Assembly: GCF_004664715.2 (NCBI RefSeq)
Contig: NC_051082.1
Location: forward strand, 2,948,124-3,012,123
Source of the DNA: Peromyscus leucopus
Taxonomy: Eukaryota; Chordata; Mammalia; Rodentia; Cricetidae
Reading direction: 5' to 3'
Length of the DNA stretch: 64,000 nt
Part shown: positions 35,151 through 45,905 of the stretch, one piece after another
Layout: the number at the start of each line of letters is the position of its first letter
Numbering within the stretch: position 1 is the stretch's first letter
The notes under the pieces: generated by a model
What the model was told of the DNA's origin: nothing
Seen by the model: the letters and a program-made list of their open reading frames with translations, nothing else
Databases searched by the model: none
Made by a program: the position numbers and the translations under genes

Positions 35151-37734
35151 CAAACCACTCAGCATGAGGCTTAGAACAGAACTCTGTAACGGATGTTTTC
35201 ATGACTTACACACTCTGCGACCGTTAACCGAGTCCACACAAGTCTGCAGAGATACCCCGTCCCCCTGCTCCGAGCCCCCCCATCCCCATAAAGCCAACAT
35301 GTTTACTCTGTGCTATTGTTACAGACACCTCAGGGCTGCTTCCACATACACACCAGTGGGAGGGTGCAAGGGGGCTCGTATGTTCTTAGCAGCTGGACCC
35401 CACTCCTTTTTGAAGAGACCCCCTCTCCATCTGTAGTGAAGGGCAGTGGGCACCGTGGCTCACTGTCTTGTTCCCTCACATCTAGGGAGCTCCAGGGGTC
35501 TGAGGGAACAGGGAGAGCAGCAAGTGTATCCGTCTCCATCCTCCTCCTGCTGGATTCTGCCTGCTCAGGGTTTTCATGCCTGATGTGGAATTCTCTGCGT
35601 GGTACCTGCTGCATCCATCCCTCCAGGGCTACTGGCTCAGCAAGTCTTTACCCATCAGGCCTGGTGAGAACCATATATGGCCACCTGTTAGATTATTCCT
35701 CCACCGAAGCACTTAGCTGGCAACCCGAACCCTGTAGATCTCTTGCTGGGGTGCAGGTACAGGACAGGAAACAGTACCCGGCCGAGGAGCACTGTGTCTT
35801 GAGTATTGCCCATGTTCCTCCCCATCCATTCATCAAAGCCCCCATTCCTAATAAGATGATGCTCAGAGCACAGGTTTTGGAAAGTAATTGAGTTGAGATG
35901 AGGCCTGAGGGGTTGAGCCCCAAGATTGAGATAATGGCCCTTGGAAGGTGAGGGCACCAGGCCTCACTACCTTTTGTAGCCACGTAAGAGGAGAATTCAG
36001 CCAAGTGGACAGTCCTCATCAGACACCAACTCTGTGGACCCTGTGAACTTGGACACCGCCGGAACTGTGATTAATGAACTAGTGTGTTTCCAGTCAGATA
36101 ATCTAAGGGATTTTTGTAACAGCGGCTTGAACAGAGCCACGTCAGAACTCAGCACGTGGACCTGAGCCCTTTTTCTAGAAGTCTCTCTCACGTCTTCTAC
36201 CCAATATGTCATGTTTCATTGTCATTGATCATGAACTCCTGGTGGAGGGGTTCAAAGCCACACAGTACGAGGGTCTGGGAAGGAAAGCTGTGTACATCAT
36301 GGGGTACTGAGTTCTCCCTTGCTAAAAAGGCTGTGGGCAGGTAACTAGGGTGCCTGCTGGCCCTCCTCCCTTATAGTGGCTTAAATCACCTCATTATTTA
36401 TATGAACATCTACGTCACCCAACCTCAAGAGACTGGTTTCTTGGTGCTGGTTCATAGAGGAAGTTTGCTCAGGAAAGCAGGGAAGCATTAGGTGCATGTT
36501 GAACGTGTGTGTGCCAGACGTGTGCCAGCTTCTTTGATACCAGTTCCAGAATCCTATAAACACCCTTCCAGGTTGGTCTCATCATCCCTGATTCTGCTCA
36601 TGTCCCACAAGTAGCAGAATGGAGTCCCACACAAGATGGTCTCCTTGAAGGTCAACCGCAACCAAGCGATGGAGTGAGCTTGGGGCTGGGGTGGCTCTGA
36701 GTTCAAAACCACTCACTCTTCCTAAACCCTGTTAACCTGACAGACACTCACCAGAACAGCCTCGTCTCCATCATGGAGTCCAAACACTGGCAGAAAAGGA
36801 TGAGTTGGGGTCTGAGTTCTAATGATACCTTCCTGGGAACAGCACCCTTCTGCCTGCTCCTCATCTCTGCTTCCCCCCTGTTCACTGTGTGTCAAAAGCT
36901 GGCAGGGACTTCTCCCTGAGAAACAGGGACCAAGCACAATCCGAGGAAGAAGGGAGTGGAGCTACCTGGCCAGCCGAGGAGCCATCCATCCTAGATTTCA
37001 GCGTGACACTCACACGTGGAGCTTCTTTCTACCTAACCCATTCTGCCTCTTTTCCTTCTCCCAGGCACCAGCTGCAGCTTTGGGAGCCCCTAGTGGAGGT
37101 ACACAGTACGGGCCTGCAGCAGCAATCAACACCCGTGTACTGCGCTCCTTTGAATGCCTTGCAAGAACGGACTCCTGACCCAAAGTCACAAAGCAAACTG
37201 CTCTGCTCAGGAAATGTCCTTTCTCCTTGGGGAAGAAAAGGAAGGAGACCGGAATAGTTTCCTAACGCCATGCCCAGCAGAGGTGTGCGAATACAAGAAG
37301 AGTCCTTCAAGTTTGGATCAGGTAGTTCCTGGTGGGGGCAGCCAAAACTCCTTGATCAAAGGACAGGAATTCAAAGGGAAACACAGTTAAGGGGGATGAA
37401 ACAGCGACACATGCCAGAGACTGGGGGAGGCAGCAAGTTAGAGTCTTACTGAGCAATATTGAATTTGCTTTGTCCATCCAAGGGAAAAAGAAAAGAAAAC
37501 TGAGTCTTAGCATGCATGTGCAATCACTCCCCACATGCATGTCTTAGACAAGAAGGGTTCTCTTCAAAAACAAGCTGCACTTCATACTTATTTCTGCCTC
37601 CCAGCAAAACAGCCCAGAGAACACGTACCCTGCATGGGAACTGCAACAAGTCCCCACCCCTCACAGGCAAGCAGAAATACCAGTCTGCAAACACTGGGCT
37701 CCTCCAACACCTCTCCTATCTGGTTTGAGTGGAT

Positions 37735-37960
37735 TTGAGCTACAGGCTAAAAATAGAATTTATTGTGGAAGATCAATTGTTTCCAAATGGACCGTTTGGA
37801 ACTGGCAGTGCCCATGGGCCACCCTGGCTCCCTTCTTATGACTCAGTCAGAACCCCATGGTTAGTAATGAGCCTTTGGAAGAAGTGTATCAGTGGACTTT
37901 GATTTGGTGGTGACCTGAAGTTAATTAAAAACATATGCTCAATAGCCATGGTGTGGAGCA
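37735..37960. promoter_or_regulatory. Candidate enhancer with MEF2 and AP-1 sites
   Basis: Unique intronic DNA about 2 kb inside intron 1. CTAAAAATAG at 37,747-37,756 is a perfect MEF2 consensus. TGACTCA at 37,839-37,845, followed at once by GTCAG, is an AP-1 site. MEF2 plus AP-1 is a common signature of activity-responsive neuronal enhancers. Sites of this size occur by chance, so function is inferred. Confidence 0.4.
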
Positions 37961-38205
37961 ATTGGAAAACACAAAATGTCTAAAAAGAAAAAAAAATCAA
38001 AACACAAATGCACACACCCTGCTCTTTCTTCTACACACTGGCACACACTGAGGACTCAGGATGCAGAATCCTGATCTTGGTTGACATTTCTTTACATACC
38101 CCACCCCCCATGCCCATAGGGATGCTTTAGAGAAGGTAAAACTAAAAGGTAGAATCACTTTAGAAAAGACAGCGAGCCTCTGGACATCTTTGAGTTTCTT
38201 GTGTG

Positions 38206-38208
<3 letters not shown>

Positions 38209-38247
<39 letters not shown>
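38209..38247. repeat. GT microsatellite
   Basis: About 19 TG units after GTGTGGAG. Confidence 0.97.
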
Positions 38248-38249
<2 letters not shown>

Positions 38250-38611
38250 AGATTTAAGAGGTGGGGCAGGGCAATCTGGATCCCATTCAAGGCCACCACG
38301 CTATTGTTGGAAAGAGACAGCTAATTAAGAAAGGGCATGCTGGGTAGAAACCATTGATTTAAACCACATCTCTTTTCCGTCTTTCCCAGGGAAACTGCCC
38401 AGACCTGGTATAGATTGGAAATACCACTGCCTCACATAGGTATGTGTGTGTGTGTGGGGGGGGGCAGGGAGTTCTTAGGATATGTTTTATTAAAGAAGGG
38501 CAAAGAATGTCCCTGCTCTCACTTCTGGGCCCAACAGTTAAAGAAAAGAGACTGGGGATAAATGCCTGATGTTTGCTGAGGAGGGCACTCCAGGCCACGA
38601 AGAAGAGACAC

Positions 38612-38670
38612 CAGCACCCAGAGGTAGGGCCTGAGACAGCCGAGAGCTGTCCGGGGCCTCTGGTGCTGAA
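38612..38670 (-). promoter_or_regulatory. RE1/REST-like expanded site within an inverted repeat
   Basis: Read on the Sez6l strand, 38,670-38,643 gives TTCAGCACC, nine bases, then GGACAGCTC. The RE1 (NRSE) half-sites are TTCAGCACC and GGACAGCGCC. Canonical sites have 2 bases between them, and functional expanded sites have about 7-10. The left arm (38,612-38,640, CAGCACC...GACAGC) is an imperfect inverted copy of the right arm (38,646-38,668) around a 5-base loop. It lies about 1.1 kb downstream of exon 1 in a neuronal gene. Confidence 0.5.
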
Positions 38671-39735
38671 CTCAGGGGTCCAGAATTCCCAGCCGAGACG
38701 CCGCAATGCTTATCTGTCCCCTGAACTTCAGATCAAGAAGACCCAAATGAAACGGACCTCATGTGGCAGTCACCTCAGGCAGACACCCAACCATGTTTTG
38801 AAGTTACCATGGGGGGTGGGGGGGGGCAAGAGTCACATCCTGCCAAAAGGAGAGGTTAAGCGGTACAAACCCAATAGCCCGACTCACTAGGCTCTCCCAG
38901 TGTCTTCAGCCAATCCCCAAAGCTCTAGGGGTCAGCTTTGGATAAGTTAGATTACCCACTCCTCTCCACCTCCGTTTCTCACTATAACTTCCTGGGACCC
39001 CAGCAGGGTGGAGCGAAGGTGTGGCTCCAGGTTGGCGAAGGAACTGACAACCTCCACAAACTCAGACCCCCTTCCTAATCTGCAAGCACGTGGCTTGCAC
39101 TAACACTCTTTCTTCATTTCAAATATCGATGAGGGAGGCTAGGCTGTATCCGGGGAGAAGGGGCCCAGCCACTGATGCTCTGACATTTCTTTTTCCACCA
39201 AGTTCTGAGAACCCTGAGCTCCCTTCCATCCGAGAAAGCCACACCCAAGTCCAATTTCTTGACACCTGGCTGGGACCCATCCAGGGAACAGCCCCTCTGG
39301 CTAGCCCGAGCCAGTGTGGGATGATGGGATGGGAGGGAATTTGGTTGTGGTGACAAGCAGTCAGCTGTCCCCTTCCCATACCTATCCTCTTCCACAGAGA
39401 GCGACAGAATAACCTGGCAGTCAGCCCCGGGTGCAGTTACAGAGAGCTTCCAGAAGCTGGAGGTTTGGAGGGGACTCCACTCCAAGGAGCTCCCCCGGAC
39501 TGCAAAAGGGAGTCTGTCCCCAGCCCGAGAGACCGACGAAGGACCCGAAGCCCAAGGCGGGAGTCCTTCAGATGCGTCCCCACCTGCGCGCTTGGGCAGG
39601 GACGAGGTGCCCAGCCCCGAATCCGGGCGGCCCGGCGGGTGGCGCGTGTGTCCTCGGACCAGCCGCAACCCCCTACTGCCCAGGTCAGCCGCGACAACTT
39701 TGTCCCCTCTGGGCCAGGGTCCTCGGGGTACTTAC

Positions 39736-39832
39736 CTTCCGCCCGAGCTGCTGCGGGGCTCCCCAGAAGCAGGGCGACCAGAAGCAGAGCGATCCTGCCG
39801 GGTCCCGAGGCGTGTGGCCGTGCCACGGGCAT
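39736..39832 (-). CDS. Sez6l: Sez6l exon 1 coding part: signal peptide
   Basis: This is the first coding exon of seizure related 6 homolog like, a neuronal type I membrane protein of the SEZ6 family. The family carries CUB and sushi domains at the cell surface and acts in synapse development. The exon reads MPVARPHASGPGR (charged n-region), then a hydrophobic core IALLLVALLL (residues 14-23), then GSPAAARAE with a likely signal-peptidase site after Ala31 (A-R-A|E). It has 97 coding bases: 32 codons plus one base, so it is phase 1. The intron begins with GTAAGT (minus strand, 39,735 downward) after AAG, a near-consensus donor. The start ATG at 39,832 has A at -3, and I found no ATG upstream for about 790 bases. 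The start MPxARP and the core LLLGSPAAA match the human and mouse SEZ6L N-termini as I remember them. The rest of the roughly 1,000-residue protein lies outside the window. An unrelated secreted protein with a similar leader is possible but less likely. Confidence 0.85.
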
Positions 39833-39861
39833 CGTGGCTGCGGAGCCGGGATCCGCGCAGA

Positions 39862-40150
39862 GAGATCCGTGTAGCGGAGTCCAGGCAGAAGGATCCAGGA
39901 AGCGGGGTCCAGGCAGAAGGATCCAGGAAGCGGGGTCCAGGCAGAAGGATCCAGGCAGCGGGGTCCAGGCAGAAGGATCCGGGCAGCGGGATTCAGGCAG
40001 CTCGGTCCAGGCAGAGGGATCTGAACAGAAGGCTCCGAGCAGCCGGGTTCCGGAACGAGGTCCAGGCAGAGGGATCGGTACAGCGAGGTTCAAGCAGAGG
40101 GATTTGGACAGAGCAATCCGGACCGTAGGGTCGAGGCAGCGGCTCCTGGC
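39862..40150 (-). repeat. 14-bp (28-bp dimer) minisatellite in the Sez6l leader
   Basis: GGATCCAGG recurs at 39,891, 39,919 and 39,947 (and as GGATCCGGG at 39,975), a 28-bp period. Each 28-bp unit is two diverged 14-bp halves, roughly GGATCCAGGAAGCG and GGGTCCAGGCAGAA. The central copies (39,890-39,990) are almost identical. The array decays outward to about 40,150, where CAGAGGGAT and GTCCAGGCAG can still be seen. On the sense strand it would be transcribed as part of the leader, depending on the transcription start. Confidence 0.85.
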
Positions 40151-40256
40151 GGACGCGCAGCCCGCGGTGGCTCTGGCCGAGCTGCACCAGGCGCGGGCGA
40201 CGGGCGAGTGAGGAGGAGCCGCGGGCGGCGAGGGAGCGGAGGGCGGGGGCTGGGGC

Positions 40257-40325
40257 CCGAGCGAGCGAGCGAGCAGGAGAGAGAGCTAGCGAGCTAGCGA
40301 GCGAGCTAGCGAGGGGGAGCGAGCA
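40257..40325. repeat. GAGC / GCTAGC low-complexity stretch
   Basis: GAGCGAGCGAGCGAGC is followed by alternating GAGCTAGC units at the upstream edge of the Sez6l CpG island. The GCTAGC units are palindromic. It is probably a slippage product in the promoter. Confidence 0.85.
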
Positions 40326-42239
40326 CGAGGAGGCGGCCGAGGGCCGCTCCGGGGCAGCCTGGCCCTCCGGCCCTGAGAAGTTGGTGATATCGCCGTGTCC
40401 CAGATGGGCCCAGGGTCCCCTCTCTCTCCGCGGATGCTGGGGCAGCCAGACAAGGCGGAAGAGCGCCTGATGTGTCCTTGCAAACCCAGTCGGCCAGCAG
40501 CAAGGCTTCTCTCTCCACTGCAGAGCCTTCTTTTCGGCCCCCGAGGGCCCCACCGGGCCCCACCCGCCCAATGCCCTGGAGCTTCCACAGAGAGTCCCAG
40601 TAACCTAGGAAGTCACACCGACTGCATCCAGGGACCTCGCTGGACCAATACACAGGACCGTGGAATCCTGTCTGATACTAAGTGGCTCTCCGCCCTGGAG
40701 ACACCCAGCCACAGACACCTAGGTGTAGACCCACCACCACCCATGTTAGGATCCCAGTTCCATCCGCTACATTCTCACTCTCAACAGGATCCTGAAGATC
40801 TTCCAGGCTTCCAGAGCCCGAGCCCCATTTTTCCCTCCCCCAAGGAGATCTTTGGGTCCCGGTCCATCCTCTGGAGGCCGCTGTCCAGTTCAGATTCTCC
40901 AGCAACGGGTCTTTCTTCCACACACAGGAGACAAGCAGCCACTTGTAGCCAGGCACTGGCCAGGGGCCCCTTGAGACATGCCTCACACCCAGGGAGACCG
41001 ACCTCCTTGTTCTGCAGTTTCACAGGCCCAGCAGGCTTCCCAGGCCCCTCACCCCAAGTGAACAGCCCTCCCCTCCCCCACCCCACCTTGCCGCTCTGCA
41101 CAGGCCGGGAGCAGATGGAGGGAAGGTTGTAGCAACTGGGAAAAAATAATGTCTTTAGCAGAGTGGAGGAGCTGGGAATCCCTAAAAAAGAAGCGGGGGA
41201 GGGGAGAGCTGCAGGTGGGAGGAGAGCTGAGAGGGGAGGCGGTATTCTGGTCCTGGCTGCAGAAGCCCGTGCACCCTCACTGTTCAGATGATCCTGTACA
41301 GGCCGTGCACTTGAAGCTCAGACTCTATCAGGCTTAAAGTGATGGAGAGCACTCTCTATTATTTTCTCCATGCTCACCCGGGCTCTTGGGCCAGCAAAGC
41401 CACATGCATTTCAAAAAGTGCAAGGTTGAGACAGGCACTTAGAAGGCCTGCTTCCTCCTCTAGGGGACCCCCAGGGTGCTGTCCTGCCTTCCTGCCCTAA
41501 GGACAGCAGCTGTAGGGAGCAGCAGCCTGGCCCATCCTCTCCTCTCAGGGCTTGCACAGGACTAGCAGCAGGCGGTGGGTCAGTAACTCCTGAAGAACGG
41601 AAGCATTAAGGAGGAATACAGGAAAATGGAGTGGAAAGAAGAATAATGGAGACACAGGTACCAGCTTCCTCCTTGGAGACCAGAGTAGGAAGGTATAAAT
41701 AATACCCGCTGCTTGCCAGACTCTGTGGCGGGGTGAGGTCTGTCTGTTTCAGTTTCCTAATGGTCGCCAGTGGTCATTATGATCAGCATCTCCACTGGAC
41801 CCTTACAGAGTGTCCTCTCCAAAGGCACTCAGCCAGGAAGTGGCAGGATGTGATAAGTTTCAAGGCCAGGCCTGAGTTGAAAATCAGACTCTCGTCCCCA
41901 TATATGATCCTTCCCAACAACAAGGTGGCTGGCTCTGGGCTGTGACTGGGTAGCTCCTCCGGGCTCTTCACCACATTACAGGTCCATCACCGCAGTCGCC
42001 ATTTAGGAAGGGTGGGGAGTGTGCAGCATGCCCTTGTGTAGATACAGCGGTATTGCCATAGACTGTCAACCCACGGTGGCTGTGGACTAGTTCAGTTTGT
42101 GCTGGAACTCTGTAAAAGAGGGGAACTCAAGAATCCGAAGACGTGGCGTTGAGAGTGTCGGGTGGATGAAGGCCACCAGCAAGAAGCACCAGCTGGGGGA
42201 TAACGCTGGAACAAAAGCAGTGTGTGGGGGAAGATCTTC

Positions 42240-42340
42240 CCCATCACCAGACCCATTTCACAGAAGGGTAAACTGAGAGGTGGGGAGGCAGGGTGACATG
42301 CTTCACACCGTGCATGGTCCAGCTCTGCCCAGGTTTGTGC
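42240..42340 (-). repeat. MIR fragment, reverse
   Basis: CCATTTCACAGAAGGGTAAA, CTGAGAGGTGGGGAGGCAGG and GTGACATGC are the reversed MIR. Confidence 0.55.
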
Positions 42341-42689
42341 TCTGTCTACTGCCATATTATGCCTGGATTCGGCTTTGGAGTCAGTGTGACTTCCGGTGGC
42401 CATTGTCAGCTGGGTAGAGGACCCCAGGTTCTGTTCCTGCGGTTGGAATGAGCCAGTAGTTCTATTCTCTTTACATGCTGCGGTGCAGCCAAAACCAGTC
42501 TGTGAGGGTGCGGGCTGGACCCTGGCCTCAGCTGTCTTTGCAGAAGGCCAAGAACAAGAGATGTGTGCTCTCTGAGTTCCCGTTTCCTCTCTTGAAGGGT
42601 AAGGGCAAAAAACAATGTCTGTCATGTGGAGTGATTGAAAACGTGCAACAGTCTCCTCCAGGCAGAGCAAGATGCTCTGTGCATCCTCA

Positions 42690-43020
42690 CATACATCCAT
42701 CCATCCATCCATCCATCCATCCATCCATCCATCCATCCACCCGCTCAACCACACATCCATCTATCCATCCATTCATCCATTCTTCTGTGCATCCATTCAT
42801 TCCATCCATCCATGTACCCAACAACCCATCCATCCATCTCTCTCTTCTACCCATCCATTTACCATACACCACCTTTCTATCTAGCCATCTACCTAGTCAG
42901 TTGCCTATTAGCCCCTCCCTTCTCCTTTTTCCTTCTCTCTGTCCCATCATTTCCTTTTCCTGTTCCCCTATTCATCCAGCTGTCCTCTGTTCATCTGCCA
43001 ATCTATCCATCCACCCACTA
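42690..43020. repeat. CATC tetranucleotide microsatellite
   Basis: A pure run of ATCC units at 42,694-42,738, then diverged units with TCATTC and CACC interruptions to about 43,020. Long S/I/H/P frames, and a W/M/D/G frame on the other strand, are artefacts. Confidence 0.93.
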
Positions 43021-45014
43021 CCCCACATTCTTTGTGCTCAATGAATGGTACCTATGTGTCCAACTCAGCGCAAGCGGCAGTGAATGCGAGTCTATGTCAT
43101 CTCCTGCTTTCTAGGACTGTGTAGTGAGGTCTGCAACCCAAAGGCTCAAGTCCTTTCCCATTAACCAATACTCTGTGCCCGGGAAGCAGTTTCACAGAGT
43201 GACCAAAAGTCTGGGCTTTGAAACTTCACAGCCTGAAATTGAATGGCTTCCTTAATGATGACTGTTGACCTTCAACAAGAGCTGAAAGACATCGAGGTCT
43301 ATCTTTCTTCACACACTGCCCAGACCAAGCATCATGCGCCTCTGTCAGGAACACCGGTCTGAAAGACTTTTATCACTGGGTACTGGAGGAGAAGAAAATA
43401 ACCTGCTATTTTGAAGAGGGGAAGCAATATAAATGAAGACATCACCAGTAAGAGGGATATAATAAAAGGCAGTATACCCTTCCCCCCTCATGTCTTTGAA
43501 GTAAAGATGGAGGCTCCAGAGACATCTCATATGGTCTTCATCACAGAGCACAGCTTCTGCAGCCCATAGTGGGAAGCCTGGGTCCTCACTACGCTCTGGC
43601 TAGAAGCCGACAAGGACATGGTCAAGTGTGAGGCAGCCCACCCCACCTGGGCACACACATCACCTGCACAGGACAATCTACCCCTTCGGTTTTCTTGAAG
43701 ATGGGTCGTCTCTTAAATACCTGTGCAAGAAGACAGTGCCTTTACTTTGCTACTGAGAGTTCACAGAACACAAAGCCAGCTCATGGAGGGATCTGCACTC
43801 TCCAGGGGCCAGGGAGGACAGGAAGCTTCTGCAAAGCCAAGAGCATGGAGAAAGCTCAAAGATGGGGAGAGAAACATCCATGTGACGGGGCACCACAGCG
43901 GAGATCTGCAAGCCCAGTGGGAAGATTCTCCTCATGAAGGGTTACGTGCCCTGGCTTCAGGAGGGAGAGAAAAATCAATTAATGACTGTGTGTATTTATA
44001 TAGTCTGATGTTGCAAACCATGACACACATGTCACTGCTGGGGGAGGGTGGGTCACTCCAGGAAGCTGAGCACCCAGCCTGACTTAGTGGGGTGCCCAAC
44101 AAATGTGAATGAGACTGCCACCTCCAGAATTGCTGATGAGTACTGGGCGCTGAGGCACACAGGCTGTAGAAAAACACTCGTGTGGGGTTCACTAAGTGAA
44201 TTCGTCAGCATCCAGACCCCCCAGAAACAAGTCTGGCTGAGGTTAAGGGCACAGAGAAACTAATGCTCCCGAGCCTTCCAGACTCTTGGCCAGTCAGATC
44301 TGTTTTCTGGGTGACTGGCTTCCTGCAGAATTAACACAGACAGCCTGCTCTGTTCAATTCCAGGAACATACTGTAGTCCTCTGCCTTCCTCTCCTACCTC
44401 ACCAGTCTCCTCGGTGTGGGATAGGGAAGGGGCCGGGCTGGGCCAGTCTCCTGCTTCTCAATATTCCATCCTTGTTCCTGGCCACAGCCAGGCCTTGGCA
44501 CCCAGGAGGACAGGAGAGGAGGGCAAAGGGCAAGGGCATCTGAAGAACCTCTGAGGCTGGCAGGGAGAGCTGCACACCCAAGTTCATCAAGTCTACGTGG
44601 GTCTCTTTTCCAACACTGTCCCAGAGGAGTGCCACCTTGGCATAGAGCCCAAGGGATTGTGGGATTCCCTTGCCTCCACAACTGACTCCTGGGCTCAGTC
44701 TAGATATCCCTTACCCTCTCTGATGTGGATTTTACCCATTTGAAGGAATAGAATATTTAGGGAAGGGGGAATCACCTCCCAGTTCTGAAGATCAGTGATT
44801 CTACATTGTCAGCTTCACACCTGGTGACTGCCAGATTCTACCGAACCCGCCCTGGTGAGAGAGAAAGCCAGCATTTGTGAGCACATGCTTGGAGTTCAAC
44901 CTCTGATGTCCACTGAGTCCTCAAAACCACCCAAGCGCTCAGACTATTATATACCAAACCGAACTCCTACTCAGTCCACAGAACCCTCTTCAAGTGGCTC
45001 CTCCACACCATTTA

Positions 45015-45105
45015 AGAAAAAGTCTCACTCTCTGTCCTAGGCTGGCCTTGGACTCAGTCTTCCTCCCCATTGCTGGAGTGAGAGGCATGGGTCACCACGC
45101 CCTTT
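45015..45105 (-). repeat. B1 SINE fragment, reverse
   Basis: AGAAAAAGTCTCACTCTCTG, TCCTAGGCTGGCCTTGGACT and GGTCACCACGCCC are reversed B1. Confidence 0.6.
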
Positions 45106-45399
45106 TTTGTTTAAATCTGCCTGTGTGCCTTTCCAAAGATTCTGACCTCAGACCTGTCAGATCTTTTCCTCCTGACTGCTAGCTGGCTCCCCTCCAGAAA
45201 GGCCCTCCCTCAGTTTGAAATCTTTCTTAGCTTAGGAAACTGTCCACACACCTTCCGAATTTATTTAGGCGCTTACATGTGTGTTATCGATGTTCTGCTA
45301 GACCGAGCTCTGCGGACACGAGCGTCTTTTGCAACACAAAGCTCCAGCAGGTTCTCAACAAAAGTCTTGTTAAATTTTGAACAACTTCTCGAGTCAGTC

Positions 45400-45510
45400 T
45401 TCACCCTGCAGGCTGGTAAACAGAGGCTCCTTCTCCCATCGCCAGCCTGGAAAGAGCAGAGCTTGGATTTGCATTCAGGGCTGCTGGGCGTGGGACCGGG
45501 GGCCTCTAAC
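45400..45510 (-). repeat. Possible MIR fragment, reverse
   Basis: GGCTGGTAAACAGAGGCTCC and GAGCTTGGATTTGCATTCAG resemble the reversed MIR (end of the A/G-rich core and the ATTCGAACCCAG region). Strongly decayed. Confidence 0.4.
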
Positions 45511-45887
45511 CACTTGGCCACCTGGCTTCTCGAGTCCGGGAGCTGGTGGCCATGGTTGGTAGTCAGGGTCTACCCCAGTGGGGACCCTCAGCTGGTGACA
45601 TGATCTGAGTTCCAAGGCCCATGTGTCGAGAGCGCTTCAAGCCGTCTCACGAGACGGGAATGTTGGCAGGGCGCTGAAAGCCTGCTGCTCCCGGCCCCGC
45701 ACGGCCATCGCCGATTATTAAAATAATGGTATGGAAACCACACAGGCTTTGTGTACAGCCGCTCGATGTGAGCTTTGTTTGTTCCTCCTGCTGTTACCAT
45801 GGCAGTGAGGCTGACTGGATAACCAGGTTTCTGCTTGATGGAAGGGAATGGATTCAAAATTGCTCCGGACAGGGAAGAGCTGTGTGT

Positions 45888-45905
45888 GGGGGGGGGGGGG
45901 GGGGG
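45888..45905. repeat. G(18) homopolymer
   Basis: Eighteen consecutive G after TGTGTGTG. Potential G-quadruplex. Confidence 0.95.

Larger units (their letters stand above)
1..39735 (-). other. Sez6l: Sez6l intron 1 (5' part), minus strand
   Basis: By inference from the exon 1 donor at 39,735, everything at lower coordinates is intron 1 of Sez6l, which is very long in mammals. No second exon was recognised. Between the repeats listed separately, these stretches hold no gene or repeat that I recognise: 1-600, 1,965-3,165, 5,310-6,190, 7,380-8,300, 8,516-9,395, 9,521-10,505, 10,626-12,490, 12,850-13,440, 14,725-16,060, 16,876-17,800, 18,640-19,735, 20,344-22,560, 24,490-26,590, 28,736-29,480, 30,108-31,670, 32,960-33,575, 35,150-38,200 and 38,250-39,440. 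AT-rich islands within these are listed as candidate regulatory elements. Confidence 0.7.
39833..40450 (-). promoter_or_regulatory. Sez6l: CpG-rich promoter and 5' leader of Sez6l
   Basis: CpG dinucleotides are dense from about 39,440 to 40,580, unlike the surrounding DNA, which marks a CpG-island promoter over exon 1. I see no TATA box upstream of the ATG on the minus strand. A GC box (GGGCGGGGGC on the plus strand, 40,241-40,250) and other GGCGG runs fit Sp1/KLF binding. The start of transcription cannot be fixed from sequence. The leader contains a 14/28-bp minisatellite and a GAGC/GCTAGC-rich stretch. There is no CAT on the plus strand (no ATG on the minus strand) from 39,833 to about 40,620, so a scanning ribosome meets the Sez6l ATG first wherever transcription begins in that span. 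Confidence 0.75.

Noticed and set aside
39465..40211. 248-codon plus-strand frame across the Sez6l promoter
   Set aside because: GC-rich DNA and the 14-bp minisatellite keep the frame open. The repeated peptide (PGRRIQ/EGSRKRG) is repeat translation, opposite to the supported exon.
42092..42760. 222-codon minus-strand frame beginning W/M/D/G-rich
   Set aside because: It starts inside the CATC array and crosses a reversed MIR. No domain or splice evidence.
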